Assembly: GCF_900491745.1 (NCBI RefSeq)
Contig: NZ_UETR01000002.1
Location: 310,001-374,000, forward strand
Direction: 5' to 3'
Source: Amarolinea aalborgensis
Lineage (GTDB): Bacteria > Chloroflexota > Anaerolineae > SSC4 > Amarolineaceae
Length of the DNA: 64,000 bases
Position 1 is the stretch's first letter; the number at the start of each line of letters is the position of its first letter. Positions 1 to 8,427 of this stretch are shown piece by piece. Made by a program: the position numbers and the translations under genes. The notes beneath the pieces were generated by a model. That model made no database searches, was not told the origin of the DNA, and saw only the letters and a list, made by a program, of their open reading frames with translations.

Positions 1-34
1 AAAAGAGGATGCTTCACAAGAGCATCCTCTTTTT
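1..34. terminator. Bidirectional intrinsic terminator
   Basis: A perfect 13-bp inverted repeat (arms 1-13 and 21-33, 7-nt loop) has A-rich and T-rich outer ends. It could end transcription in both directions. It probably serves a gene to the left of the window and the minus-strand methyltransferase that ends at 230. Confidence 0.8.
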
Positions 35-55
35 GCGTCTCCGCACCCTGGACGA

Positions 56-177
56 GCCGGAGCCAAATGGCTCACACGAAGGCACAAAGGCACTGAGACG
101 TCAACCGATTCCTTCGTGTCTTTGTGGCTCTGTGTGAGGATTGCCTGGTCGCTCTACCAGAATTTCACTGGCAAGAT
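56..177. repeat. Dispersed intergenic repeat, family A copy 1
   Basis: This block contains internal inverted arms of the type CACAAAGGCAC / GTGTCTTTGTGGC and ends in the near-palindrome CCAGAATTTCACTGG (157-171). Related copies lie at about 50166-50290 and 56089-56205, and a diverged one at about 50022-50160. Three copies lie just 3' of a gene, which suggests a 3'-end-associated mobile repeat. Function is unknown. Confidence 0.65.
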
Positions 178-229
178 CTTGGAATCTCTTCACGTCTCCC
201 TGTGCTGACGCCGCGTAGGCGCCGGCTGC

Positions 230-1000
230 TCACCGGCGACCGACGATGATTCCCTCGGTCAGCATCATGGAGATCGTCTCGTCGCCGCGCACAGGCTGGA
301 AAAATGCGTGCACGCTGCGTTCGGGGTCCAGCAGCCAGGCTTCGAGGTAGGCGCTCATCGGCGCGGAGACCGCCATGCGGCGCAGCCAGTCATAGAAGTC
401 CATCGGCTTGCGCATCGTTTCGGTGTGGGTGACGATCAACCCAACGGCCTGGAACAGATCGGACAGTTCCTGTAAGGTCAGCGCGCGCACATGACTGGGG
501 TCGCGCATCTTCTCGAAGCTGTTGACGGCCTTGGCGATGGGCGGATCGGCCGGCACGATATTGTCAATGACAGCCACGAGGCCGTCGCGACGACAGACGC
601 GCACCATCTCGGCCAGGGCGCGTTCCGGCTGCGGGAAATGGTGCAGCGCGACCCGGCAGGTGACCAGATCAAAACTGCCGGGGCGGAAGGGCAGCTTCTC
701 CACATCGCCCATCTCGAACGTTACGTTGCTGATGCCTCGTTCGGCCGCCAGCGCGCGCGCCTGGCTGACCATCTGCGGCGTCAGGTCGCTGCCCACCACG
801 CGCTGTACGTGCGGCGCCAGCGCCAACGCGGTATGACCCGCGCCGGTTGCCACGTCCAGTACTTCCCAGGTCGGCTGCGGCTGCACGAGTTCGATCAGCC
901 GGCCAAGACTGGCGCCCTGGGCATGAACGGCGCTGGTGGCATAGGCCGCGGCTGACGCGCCAAACTGCTGGCGCACCAGATTCTTGGTTTCTTCACTCAT
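230..1000 (-). CDS. Class I SAM-dependent methyltransferase (UbiE-like fold)
   Basis: The 256-residue protein has the Rossmann methyltransferase order. Motif I DVATGAGH is at about residues 49-56, the acidic ribose-binding loop SDLT at about 71, GDVEKLPF at about 97, and the post-II motif ALHHFP near 118. It should transfer a methyl group from S-adenosylmethionine to a small molecule. The fold resembles UbiE/Methyltransf_11, but the substrate cannot be read from sequence. The ATG at 1000 is preceded by a GAGAGGA ribosome site. The upstream macrodomain gene runs in the same direction with about 28 nt between them, so the two may be cotranscribed. Confidence 0.85.
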   Translation of the reverse strand: MSEETKNLVRQQFGASAAAYATSAVHAQGASLGRLIELVQPQPTWEVLDVATGAGHTALALAPHVQRVVGSDLTPQMVSQARALAAERGISNVTFEMGDVEKLPFRPGSFDLVTCRVALHHFPQPERALAEMVRVCRRDGLVAVIDNIVPADPPIAKAVNSFEKMRDPSHVRALTLQELSDLFQAVGLIVTHTETMRKPMDFYDWLRRMAVSAPMSAYLEAWLLDPERSVHAFFQPVRGDETISMMLTEGIIVGRR

Positions 1001-1028
1001 AGCTTCCTCTCAAGGGCCGCGACGGGCG

Positions 1029-1607
1029 TCATCGGCCGCTTGCCTCCATAATCGGTGTGAATTCAGCCGACGCCAGCAGGTCCACGTAGGTTTGATGCGT
1101 GGCGGCATCGAAACAGACCAGGAGGACACGCGTGATCTCGCTGTGGCGCGCCAGGCCGCGGCGGATTTCGGTCAGCGCGATGCGCGCGGCGCGTTCGCGT
1201 GGAAAACCATAGGCGCCGGTGCTGATGGCAGGGAAGGCGATGGATTTGACGCCGTGCGCAGCCGCCAGCTCCAGGCTGCGCCGATAGCAGCTTGCCAGCA
1301 GCGCATCCTCCTGCGACTTCGGCGAGCTCAGTCGAGCCGCCGCGCCTCCCTGCCAGATTGGCCCGACCGTGTGGATGACATAACGCGCCGGCAAGCGGTA
1401 GCCCGCGGTGATCTTGGCGTCGCCGGTGGCGCAGCCGCCCAGCGTGCGACATTCCGCCAGCAAACCCGGCCCGGCCGCGCGGTGAATTGCGCCGTCCACA
1501 CCGCCGCCGCCCAACAACGATTCATTGGCCGCGTTGACGATGGCATCCACCTCCATCTGCGTAATGTCGCCTTCGACGACCTCGATTTTTCCCGCGCTCC
1601 CCACCAT
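1029..1607 (-). CDS. Macrodomain protein (ADP-ribose / O-acetyl-ADP-ribose hydrolase type)
   Basis: A single macrodomain of 192 residues. It shows GDITQ, the VNAANESLLGGGGVDGAIH-type loop and the HTVGPIW strand of the YmdB/MacroD group, which bind ADP-ribose and remove it or its O-acetyl form. An AGGAGG site lies just upstream of the ATG at 1607, so this start is preferred over an in-frame ATG nine codons further up. The residues RLSSPKSQ between the W-G-G strand and the CYRRSLELA helix are encoded by a 26-bp repeat (1314-1339) also found inside another gene at 52781-52806. They look like an in-frame insertion in a surface loop. Confidence 0.88.
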   Translation of the reverse strand: MVGSAGKIEVVEGDITQMEVDAIVNAANESLLGGGGVDGAIHRAAGPGLLAECRTLGGCATGDAKITAGYRLPARYVIHTVGPIWQGGAAARLSSPKSQEDALLASCYRRSLELAAAHGVKSIAFPAISTGAYGFPRERAARIALTEIRRGLARHSEITRVLLVCFDAATHQTYVDLLASAEFTPIMEASGR

Positions 1608-1685
1608 TCCCCTCCTGCACTCTCCACCACGCAAGCATATGCGCCACGCACTCCACTCAAAAACAACCTTTCACGTCGCCCACTC

Positions 1686-1735
1686 ACTTCCGGTCTCCGA
1701 TCTCCAATCTCCGATTTCTAACCTCCGCTCTCTTT
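1686..1735. repeat. GGTCTCC/GATCTCC minisatellite-like repeat
   Basis: A short run of CTCCGAT/CTCCAAT units lies between the 3' end of tex and the macrodomain gene. The same motif, in the other orientation, fills the hisI-hisE gap near 62860-62945. It looks like a dispersed simple repeat with no obvious function. Confidence 0.5.
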
Positions 1736-3943
1736 TTTCATCGTCAGGCTGACGCGCCCGCGCTCGCTGTCAATCTTGAGCACACGCACGTCCACCACAT
1801 CCCCCACCTTGACCACCTCATGCGGGTTGCGTACGTACCGCGGCCCCATTTCGCTGACGTGCACCAGACCATCGTGCTTGACGCCAATGTCCACGAACGC
1901 GCCGAAATCCACCACATTGCGCACCGTGCCCTGCAACGCCATGCCCTCGTGCAGATTCTCCAGGCTGAGCACGTCCTTGCGCAGGATCGGCGCCGCGGCT
2001 AATTCCTCACGCGGATCGCGTCCCGGCCGCGTCAGCGCCTCCAGGATGTCGGCCAGCGTGGGCGCGCCCACCTCCAGCAGCTCGGCCACCTCCTCGATGC
2101 GATGCTGCTGCATGTAGCGGGTCACCAGGCCAGACAGGTCTTTGGCCTTGAGGCCGATGCCCAACAGATCGAGCAGGCGCTTGACCACCGCGTACGATTC
2201 GGGATGGATGGCGGTGTTGTCCAGCGGGTTGCTGCCGTCGGCCACGCGCAGGAAGCCGGCCGCCTGTTCGAAGGCTTTTGGCCCCAGCCCTTTCACCTTC
2301 CTGATCTCCTGGCGACTGCGAAACGGCCCCTGTTCGTTGCGGTGCTCGACGATGGCCTGCGCGACCTTCTTGCCGATGCCGGCCACATATTGCAGCAGCG
2401 CCGCAGACGCAGTATTCACGTCCACGCCCACCAGGTTGACGGCATCCTCCACCACGCCATCGAGCGCCTGCTGCAGTTTTTTCTGATCCACGTCGTGCTG
2501 ATAAAGGCCGACGCCGATGCTCTTGGCGTCAATTTTGACTAACTCGGCCAGCGGGTCTTGCAGACGCCGGGCAATGCTGATCGCGCCGCGCACGGTGACA
2601 TCCAGATCGGGGAATTCCTCACGCGCGAGCGGCGAGGCGGAGTAGACCGAGGCGCCGGCTTCGCTGACCAGGGTGTAGGCCACGTCGCGCCCGGACTTGC
2701 CGCCGCTGTCGCGCAGCTCGCCAATCACCTCGGCGACCAACTGCTCGGTTTCGCGGCTGGCGGTGCCATTGCCAATCGCGATCACGTCCACACGGCCATT
2801 CTCGATGACGGGGCGCAGCTGGCGCTTGGCTTCGCTCCACTGTTTTTGTGGCTCATGGGGGAAGATGGCAAACGAGCCGAGGTATTTGCCGGTTTCGTCA
2901 ACCAGCGCCACCTTGCAGCCGGTGCGAAAGCCGGGGTCAATGCCCAACACCCGTTTGCGTTTGAGCGGCGCTTGCAGGAGCAGGCTCTTGACATTGGTGG
3001 CAAAGGTGAGGATCGCCTGATCGTCTGATTTTTCGGTCAGGCTGCCGCGTACGTCACGTTCGACGGCCGGCTGGATCAGGCGTTCGTAGCCATCGGCGAT
3101 CGCCGCCTGCACCTGCGACGCCGCGGCCGAGCGGCGGTCCTTGATGAACTGGCGGCCGATGTCGCTGAGGATCTCCGCGTCTGGGCCGTGCAGCGCGGCT
3201 TTGAGCGCGCCCTCTTTTTCGCCCCGGTTGATGGCCAGGAGTTGATGAGCCGGCACATCCTTGAGCGGCATGGCGAAATCATGGTACATTTCGTACTTTT
3301 TGCCAGGGTCGGCTGTGGGCGTCGCCAGCTTGACCACCAGGATTCCCTGGCCCAGCGTCTTGCTGCGGGCAAAGGCTCGCACCTGGGCATCTTCGCTGAC
3401 GACCTCGGCCACAATGTCACGCGCGCCGGCTAGCGCCGCCTCTGCATCGGGCACGTCCTGGCCGATGAAGGCGGCCGCCAGGGCCGTCAGTGAGCCGCTG
3501 AGCTTTTCGGGATGAAGCAGCGCTTCGGCCAACGGCTCCAACCCGCGCTCACGCGCCTGCATGGCGCGCGTACGGCGCTTGGGGCGGTAAGGCAGGTAAA
3601 GGTCTTCGACGCGCTGCAAGGTGACGGCGGCCCGGATCTCTTGTTCCAACGCTGGCGTCAGCTTGCCTTGCTCAGCGATGCTCTTGAGAACCGCCTCCTG
3701 GCGCGCGTGCAGGTTGCGCAAATACTCCAGACGGCTTTCGATCTGGCGCAGCTGCACTTCGTCCAGGCCGCCGGTCGCTTCTTTGCGATAGCGAGCAATG
3801 AAGGGGATGGTATTGCCGTCGTCGAGCAAGGCGACGGTGGCGCTGACCTGCATTGGGCTGACGCCCAACTCGTGGGCGATGAGGGTGGGAATGGAGGCGG
3901 CGACAGGCCCTGGGCCTGCAGTGATCGGTTTCGACGTGGTCAT
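1718..3943 (-). CDS. tex: RNA-binding transcriptional accessory protein Tex
   Basis: The 741-residue protein has the full Tex layout. An N-terminal helical part contains IPFIARYRKEATGGLDE near residue 47. A YqgF/RNase H-like domain begins at about 335 with GIDPGFRTGC. Helix-hairpin-helix repeats lie near 505-560 (VAGIGKKVAQAI and VKGLGPKAFEQA). A C-terminal S1 domain runs at about 655-735 and ends SLTMKK. Tex binds nucleic acid and is linked to transcription and translation under stress in other bacteria. Its length is normal for the family. It is divergent from sucC across a 330-bp intergenic region. Confidence 0.96.
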   Translation of the reverse strand: MTTSKPITAGPGPVAASIPTLIAHELGVSPMQVSATVALLDDGNTIPFIARYRKEATGGLDEVQLRQIESRLEYLRNLHARQEAVLKSIAEQGKLTPALEQEIRAAVTLQRVEDLYLPYRPKRRTRAMQARERGLEPLAEALLHPEKLSGSLTALAAAFIGQDVPDAEAALAGARDIVAEVVSEDAQVRAFARSKTLGQGILVVKLATPTADPGKKYEMYHDFAMPLKDVPAHQLLAINRGEKEGALKAALHGPDAEILSDIGRQFIKDRRSAAASQVQAAIADGYERLIQPAVERDVRGSLTEKSDDQAILTFATNVKSLLLQAPLKRKRVLGIDPGFRTGCKVALVDETGKYLGSFAIFPHEPQKQWSEAKRQLRPVIENGRVDVIAIGNGTASRETEQLVAEVIGELRDSGGKSGRDVAYTLVSEAGASVYSASPLAREEFPDLDVTVRGAISIARRLQDPLAELVKIDAKSIGVGLYQHDVDQKKLQQALDGVVEDAVNLVGVDVNTASAALLQYVAGIGKKVAQAIVEHRNEQGPFRSRQEIRKVKGLGPKAFEQAAGFLRVADGSNPLDNTAIHPESYAVVKRLLDLLGIGLKAKDLSGLVTRYMQQHRIEEVAELLEVGAPTLADILEALTRPGRDPREELAAAPILRKDVLSLENLHEGMALQGTVRNVVDFGAFVDIGVKHDGLVHVSEMGPRYVRNPHEVVKVGDVVDVRVLKIDSERGRVSLTMKKESGG

Positions 3944-4080
3944 CGGTCTCGGCTATGGTTCAAAATCTGCGCCGGGTTGACCGGCGCGGGCAAAATCATA
4001 GCACATTTTTTCGACTCTGGCAACACCGGGATTGCAGGGTCAACCCGAAGCCGAGACGGCTGTCTTGCTTGCTGAAGGCT

Positions 4081-4109
4081 TTGCCCTTTCCTGGCAGGCA
4101 TGGTAAAAT
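4081..4109 (+). promoter_or_regulatory. Sigma70-type promoter for sucC-HIT-sucD
   Basis: TTGCCC (4081-4086) and TAAAAT (4104-4109) are separated by exactly 17 bp. Transcription would begin near 4116 and give a leader of about 160 nt carrying the long hairpin at 4157-4201. Confidence 0.6.
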
Positions 4110-4156
4110 GACTATGGGTTGTTCAAGATTGCGCAAGTAAGCCACGAGTTTGACGC

Positions 4157-4201
4157 CGCCTGGCCGCGACAACCGCGCCGCGCGGTTGTCGCGGCCAGGC
4201 G
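4157..4201 (+). promoter_or_regulatory. 21-bp perfect hairpin in the sucC leader
   Basis: Arms 4157-4177 and 4181-4201 are perfectly complementary with a 3-nt loop and are very GC-rich. No T-run follows, so it is not a standard terminator. It lies between the predicted promoter and the sucC start, where it could stabilise or attenuate the mRNA. A role is inferred only from position. Confidence 0.6.
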
Positions 4202-4275
4202 TCCTTCGTCGGTCAAAGACGACAGCAGACCGGTTGCCATTGGCAGCCGAGCCTAGTTGACAGAAGGAGAAAACA

Positions 4276-5421
4276 TTGAACCTGCAAGAGTATCAATCGA
4301 AACGGATTTTTGCCAAGTTTGGCGTCCCCATCCCGCGGGGTGAGGTTGCCACGACAGCCACGGCCGCGCGTGACATTGCCCGCCGCCTGGGCACGCGTGT
4401 GGTCATCAAGTCGCAAGTGTTGGTTGGCGGCCGCGGCAAGGCCGGCGGCATCAAGCTCGCCAGTACGCCGGATGAAGCCGAAATGGTCGCCGAACGCATC
4501 CTGGGCATGGACATCAAGGGCCTCAAGGTGCGCAAAGTCCTGGTGGATGAAGCGGCCGATATCAAGAAAGAGCTCTACTTAGGCCTGGTCATTGATCGCG
4601 CGCAGCGCCGCGTGGTGATGATGGGTTCCAGTGAGGGCGGCGTAGACATCGAAGAGGTGGCGGCTCAAACCCCGGAGAAGATCACCAAGATTGCCATTGA
4701 TCCCTTCCTCGGCCTCAAAGACTACCAGGCGCGCGAGATGGCGATGACGATGGGCGTCAATCGCGAACTGGTCGGCGATTTCATCCGCATTGCCCAGGCG
4801 CTTTACACCGCGTTCATGCAGAGCGATGCCTCCCTGGCTGAGATCAATCCCTTGGCGATCGTGGGCGAGGGCAAGCTGGTGGGCCTGGATGGCAAGATGT
4901 CGGTGGACGATAATGCCCTCTTCCGCCATCCTGACCTGGACGAGATGCGCGATGTGGATGAGGAAGACCCGTACGAAGCCGAAGCGCGTCGTTTTGGGCT
5001 GAGCTACGTTAAGCTCGACGGCGAGATCGGCTGCATGGTCAATGGCGCGGGCCTGGCCATGGCGACGATGGACATCATCAAGTTCTACGGCGGCTCGCCG
5101 GCCAATTTCCTCGACGTAGGCGGCGGCGCACAGGCCGACAAAGTCGCAGCCGCGCTGCGCATCATCCTATCGGACAAGAATGTCAAGGCCGTCCTGTTCA
5201 ACATCTTTGGCGGCATCACGCGCTGCGATGAGGTGGCGCGCGGCATTTTGACGGCGCTCAAGGAAGTGCCAACCACGGTGCCGATGGTGGCGCGCCTGGT
5301 CGGCACCAACGAGGCGGAGGGACGCGCCATTCTCGCGGATGCGCACATGGGCACTGCTTCCACCTTGGATGAGGCCGCGGACAAAGCCGTGCGGGCGTCC
5401 AGGGGCGAACTCGCGTTCTGA
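4276..5421 (+). CDS. sucC: Succinyl-CoA synthetase beta subunit (ADP-forming)
   Basis: The 381-residue protein is a typical ATP-grasp SucC and begins NLQEYQSKRIFAKFGVP. It shows EINPLAIV near residue 195 and FNIFGGITRCDEVA near 312, in the CoA-ligase half. With SucD it interconverts succinyl-CoA and succinate with nucleotide phosphorylation in the citric acid cycle. The start is a TTG at 4276, chosen because AAGGAGA (4264-4270) sits at the right spacing and the first residues match the family. sucD follows after one intervening HIT gene. Confidence 0.96.
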   Translation: MNLQEYQSKRIFAKFGVPIPRGEVATTATAARDIARRLGTRVVIKSQVLVGGRGKAGGIKLASTPDEAEMVAERILGMDIKGLKVRKVLVDEAADIKKELYLGLVIDRAQRRVVMMGSSEGGVDIEEVAAQTPEKITKIAIDPFLGLKDYQAREMAMTMGVNRELVGDFIRIAQALYTAFMQSDASLAEINPLAIVGEGKLVGLDGKMSVDDNALFRHPDLDEMRDVDEEDPYEAEARRFGLSYVKLDGEIGCMVNGAGLAMATMDIIKFYGGSPANFLDVGGGAQADKVAAALRIILSDKNVKAVLFNIFGGITRCDEVARGILTALKEVPTTVPMVARLVGTNEAEGRAILADAHMGTASTLDEAADKAVRASRGELAF

Positions 5422-5436
5422 ACGGATACCTAAAAA

Positions 5437-5853
5437 ATGGACGACTGCATCTTCTGTCAGATCATTGCGCACAAGGCGCCGGCGGAGTTCGTGTACGAGG
5501 ACGACCATGTCGTTGCGTTCATGGACATTTACCCGGCCACCCGTGGGCACTGCCTGATTGTGCCACGACAGCATGTGCGCAACCTGTACGATGTGGCACC
5601 CGACGTGGCCGCCGCGGTGATGGCCGTAGCCGTGCGCCTGGCGCCGGCCCTGCGCGATGTCACCCGCGCGGATGGTATGAACCTCTGGCAATCGAGTGAG
5701 AGCGCGGCCGGTCAAGTCGTTTTCCATTTTCACATGCACCTACTGCCGCGTTACGCCGGCGACGGCCTGCACGTTCCCGGCAATCGCCGTCGGGCCGCCC
5801 CTGCGGAGTTGAATGGACTGGCGACCGACGTGCGCCAGCGTTTGATGGCTTGA
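5437..5853 (+). CDS. HIT family nucleotide hydrolase/transferase
   Basis: The 138-residue protein starts DDCIFCQII, the CxxC of bacterial HIT proteins, and carries the triad motif HFHMHLLPR near residues 98-106. HIT proteins hydrolyse nucleotide-phosphoramidates or dinucleoside polyphosphates, using the middle His as nucleophile. The gene lies 15 nt after sucC and about 40 nt before sucD, so it is probably cotranscribed with them. Its physiological substrate is unknown. Confidence 0.92.
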   Translation: MDDCIFCQIIAHKAPAEFVYEDDHVVAFMDIYPATRGHCLIVPRQHVRNLYDVAPDVAAAVMAVAVRLAPALRDVTRADGMNLWQSSESAAGQVVFHFHMHLLPRYAGDGLHVPGNRRRAAPAELNGLATDVRQRLMA

Positions 5854-5891
5854 TCTGGCCTTGATTGTTGAGTCAGGGAGGACTCTGTTCG

Positions 5892-6764
5892 ATGAGTATT
5901 TTGGTCAATAAAGATACACGCCTGATCGTTCAGGGCATTACGGGTCGTGAAGGCATGTTTCACACCAAGCAGATGCTGGAATATGGCACCAAATTGGTGG
6001 GCGGCATCACGCCGGGCAAGGGCGGCGAATGGGTGTTGGGGGTGCCGGTGTTCGATACAGTGCGTGACGCCGTCAATGCCACCGGCGCCAATGCCTCCAT
6101 CATCTACGTGCCGGCTCGCTTCGCACCCGACGCCATCCTGGAAGCAGCCGACAGCGACATCAGTCTCATTGTCTGCATCACCGAAGGCCTGGCTACGCTG
6201 GATATGGTCCGGGTGCGGGCCTTCCTGGATCAGACCAATGTGCGTTTGATCGGTCCCAATTGCCCTGGCGTCATTACGCCGGGCGAAGCCAAGGTAGGCA
6301 TCATGCCCGGTCATATCCACACGCCTGGCCCGGTCGGCCTGGTTTCGCGCAGCGGCACGCTGACCTATGAAGTGGTCTATGCGCTGACCGAGCGAGGCAT
6401 TGGGCAGTCCACGGCTGTGGGCATCGGCGGCGATCCGATCATTGGCACCACGTTCATTGATGTGCTGCAAATGTTCGAAGAGGACGACCAAACGGAAATG
6501 GTCGTCATGATCGGCGAAATTGGCGGCACGGACGAGGAGCGTGCGGCCGAGTTCATCGCGCAGCGTATGAGCAAGCCGGTGGTGGGCTTCATCGCCGGGC
6601 AAACCGCGCCCCCTGGCAAACGCATGGGTCATGCGGGCGCGATCATTTCTGGCGGCACCGGCACCGCCCAGGAAAAAATGGCCGCGCTGCGCAACGCGGG
6701 TGTGCAAGTGGCGCCCACCCCGGTCAAGATCGCAGAGCTGGTGGCGAGCCAACTCAGCCACTAA
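5892..6764 (+). CDS. sucD: Succinyl-CoA synthetase alpha subunit
   Basis: The 290-residue protein opens SILVNKDTRLIVQGITGREG, the CoA-binding Rossmann region. It contains GHAGAIISGGTGTAQEK near residue 245, whose His is the phosphorylated catalytic residue. It is the partner of SucC in the citric acid cycle. The ATG at 5892 is preferred over an in-frame ATG at 5865, because GGGAGGA (5875-5882) lies just upstream of it and homology begins here. An intrinsic terminator follows at 6822-6851. Confidence 0.96.
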   Translation: MSILVNKDTRLIVQGITGREGMFHTKQMLEYGTKLVGGITPGKGGEWVLGVPVFDTVRDAVNATGANASIIYVPARFAPDAILEAADSDISLIVCITEGLATLDMVRVRAFLDQTNVRLIGPNCPGVITPGEAKVGIMPGHIHTPGPVGLVSRSGTLTYEVVYALTERGIGQSTAVGIGGDPIIGTTFIDVLQMFEEDDQTEMVVMIGEIGGTDEERAAEFIAQRMSKPVVGFIAGQTAPPGKRMGHAGAIISGGTGTAQEKMAALRNAGVQVAPTPVKIAELVASQLSH

Positions 6765-6775
6765 AACAAATCTTC

Positions 6776-6831
6776 AGAAACCCGGTTTCTCCCAAAAACC
6801 GGGTTTCTCACAGCGCCAGAAACCCGGTTTC
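6776..6831. repeat. Three GAAACCCGGTTTC-type palindromic repeats
   Basis: AGAAACCCGGTTTCT (6776-6790), its inverse AAAAACCGGGTTTCT (6794-6808) and AGAAACCCGGTTTC (6818-6831) lie in series after sucD. Each can pair with the next, and the last forms the 5' arm of the terminator. They resemble short palindromic intergenic repeats that multiply in some genomes. Confidence 0.7.
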
Positions 6832-6851
6832 GAGTCGAGACCGGGCTTTTT
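6822..6851 (+). terminator. Intrinsic terminator of the sucC-HIT-sucD operon
   Basis: The hairpin CCCGGTTTC / GAGACCGGG with a 5-nt loop and one weak pair is followed by CTTTTTC. It lies about 60 nt after the sucD stop. Confidence 0.65.
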
Positions 6852-6870
6852 CATCATGCCGAGGCAGGCG

Positions 6871-8364
6871 ATGTTTGACACCATTGATTTGAGCGCTTCC
6901 TTCAGCCCTCGCGCGCAGCAGGCGATTGCCTGGCTGCAGGCGCAGCGCGTGACCGGCTGGGTCGTGGGCGGCACGGTGCGTGATGTGCTGCTGCGCCGGC
7001 CAGCGCACGACCTGGACCTGGCGGTGCCAGGCGACGCCTTGCGCCTGGCAAAACGCCTTGCCGACGCGTTGGGCGCGGCCTTCTTCCCACTCGATGCCGC
7101 GCGCGATGTCGGCCGCGCGGTGCTGACTGAGCCTGATGGCAGTCAGACCTACGTGGATGTGGCCGCGCTGCGCGGCCCCACGCTGGCCGCCGACCTGGGC
7201 CTGCGCGATTTTACGCTCAACGCGTTGGCTCTGGATATCCAGGCGCCCGCGGCGGGCGTGATTGACGTGACCGGCGGGTTGGAAGATCTGCGGCGACGCA
7301 TTCTTCGTGTAGCCAGTGAGCACTCATTCCGCGACGATCCGCTGCGCATCTTGCGCGGCGTGCGCCTGGCGCTGGCGTTCGACCTTACGTGGGATGCGTT
7401 CAGCCTGGCGTTGGCGCGCCGCCACGCCCCTGCGCTCGATCAGGTCGCGGCCGAGCGCGTGCGTGAGGAGCTCAATCGGGCTTTCGTATCGTCACGGGCC
7501 GATCTCGCGCTGCGCCAACTGGATGACATGGGCGCGCTGGCGGTGGTGCTGCCCGAAATCAAGGCGCTGCAGGGGGTCACGCAGGCGCCGCCGCACCGGC
7601 TGGATGTCTACGCGCACACGCTTGAAGTGGCGCGCTGGACGCAGACGCTGCTGGCCGGGGCGGCGCTGGCTCGATCCACGTCGCTGGCAGAAGCCCAGCT
7701 CGCAGCCCTGCTGGCGCCCTTTGATCAGGCGTTAGGCGCTTACCTGGGGCAGACTGTGGATCAAGGCCACAGCCGGGCCGGGTTGCTTGTCTGGTCAGCG
7801 CTCCTGCACGACATCGGCAAGCCGGCCACGCGTCAGGCGGAGGCGGATGGCGCGATTACCTTCCGCGGCCATGAGGCGCAGAGCGGCCGCCTGGCGGGTT
7901 TGCTGCTGAAGCGCCTGGCCTTCAGCGCTGAGGCCAGCCACCTGGCGGCGCGCACCTGCAGCGAGCATCGCCGCGCGGGCGCGTTGGCCGCGTTGACGGC
8001 CGGGCGGCCGGATCGCCGCCAGGTGTATCACTATTTCCAGGCCGCGCACCCGGTGGGTGTGGAGGTTGCACTCCTTTCGCTGGCCGATCACCTGGCGGCG
8101 TGGGGCGCCGACCTGGTTCCAGAACGCTGGCAGGCGCGTCGCGACGTGGTGCACGCGCTGCTAACCGCCTTTTTTGCGCATTACGCCGAGCAGGTGCGGC
8201 CGCAGCCACTGCTTGACGGCCGCCAACTGCTCGCGGGCCTAGGCCTCGCGCCGGGGCCGCAGATCGGCGCGCTGCTGGCGCAGCTGCAGGAGGAACAGGC
8301 GGCCGGCGTCATCACCACCGAAGCCGAGGCCTGGGATTTCGTGCGCACGAGCGCGGCGTTGTGA
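6871..8364 (+). CDS. CCA-adding / poly(A) polymerase-type tRNA nucleotidyltransferase with HD domain
   Basis: A class II nucleotidyltransferase of 497 residues. The N-terminal catalytic part has VVGGTVRDVLL, the metal-binding HDLDLAV, RDFTLNALALDI and DDPLRILRGVRLAL. A C-terminal HD phosphohydrolase domain carries ALLHDIGKPA near residue 310. It probably adds or repairs CCA at tRNA 3' ends; the family also includes poly(A) polymerases. The ATG at 6871 follows GAGGCAGG. An upstream ATG at 6856 is possible but lies in the terminator tail. Confidence 0.9.
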   Translation: MFDTIDLSASFSPRAQQAIAWLQAQRVTGWVVGGTVRDVLLRRPAHDLDLAVPGDALRLAKRLADALGAAFFPLDAARDVGRAVLTEPDGSQTYVDVAALRGPTLAADLGLRDFTLNALALDIQAPAAGVIDVTGGLEDLRRRILRVASEHSFRDDPLRILRGVRLALAFDLTWDAFSLALARRHAPALDQVAAERVREELNRAFVSSRADLALRQLDDMGALAVVLPEIKALQGVTQAPPHRLDVYAHTLEVARWTQTLLAGAALARSTSLAEAQLAALLAPFDQALGAYLGQTVDQGHSRAGLLVWSALLHDIGKPATRQAEADGAITFRGHEAQSGRLAGLLLKRLAFSAEASHLAARTCSEHRRAGALAALTAGRPDRRQVYHYFQAAHPVGVEVALLSLADHLAAWGADLVPERWQARRDVVHALLTAFFAHYAEQVRPQPLLDGRQLLAGLGLAPGPQIGALLAQLQEEQAAGVITTEAEAWDFVRTSAAL

Positions 8365-8427
8365 ACGAAATCCTGCGCCGTAACAAGGAAATGTTGAAGG
8401 CGCTCCAATAGACAGAAGCGAGGTTTT

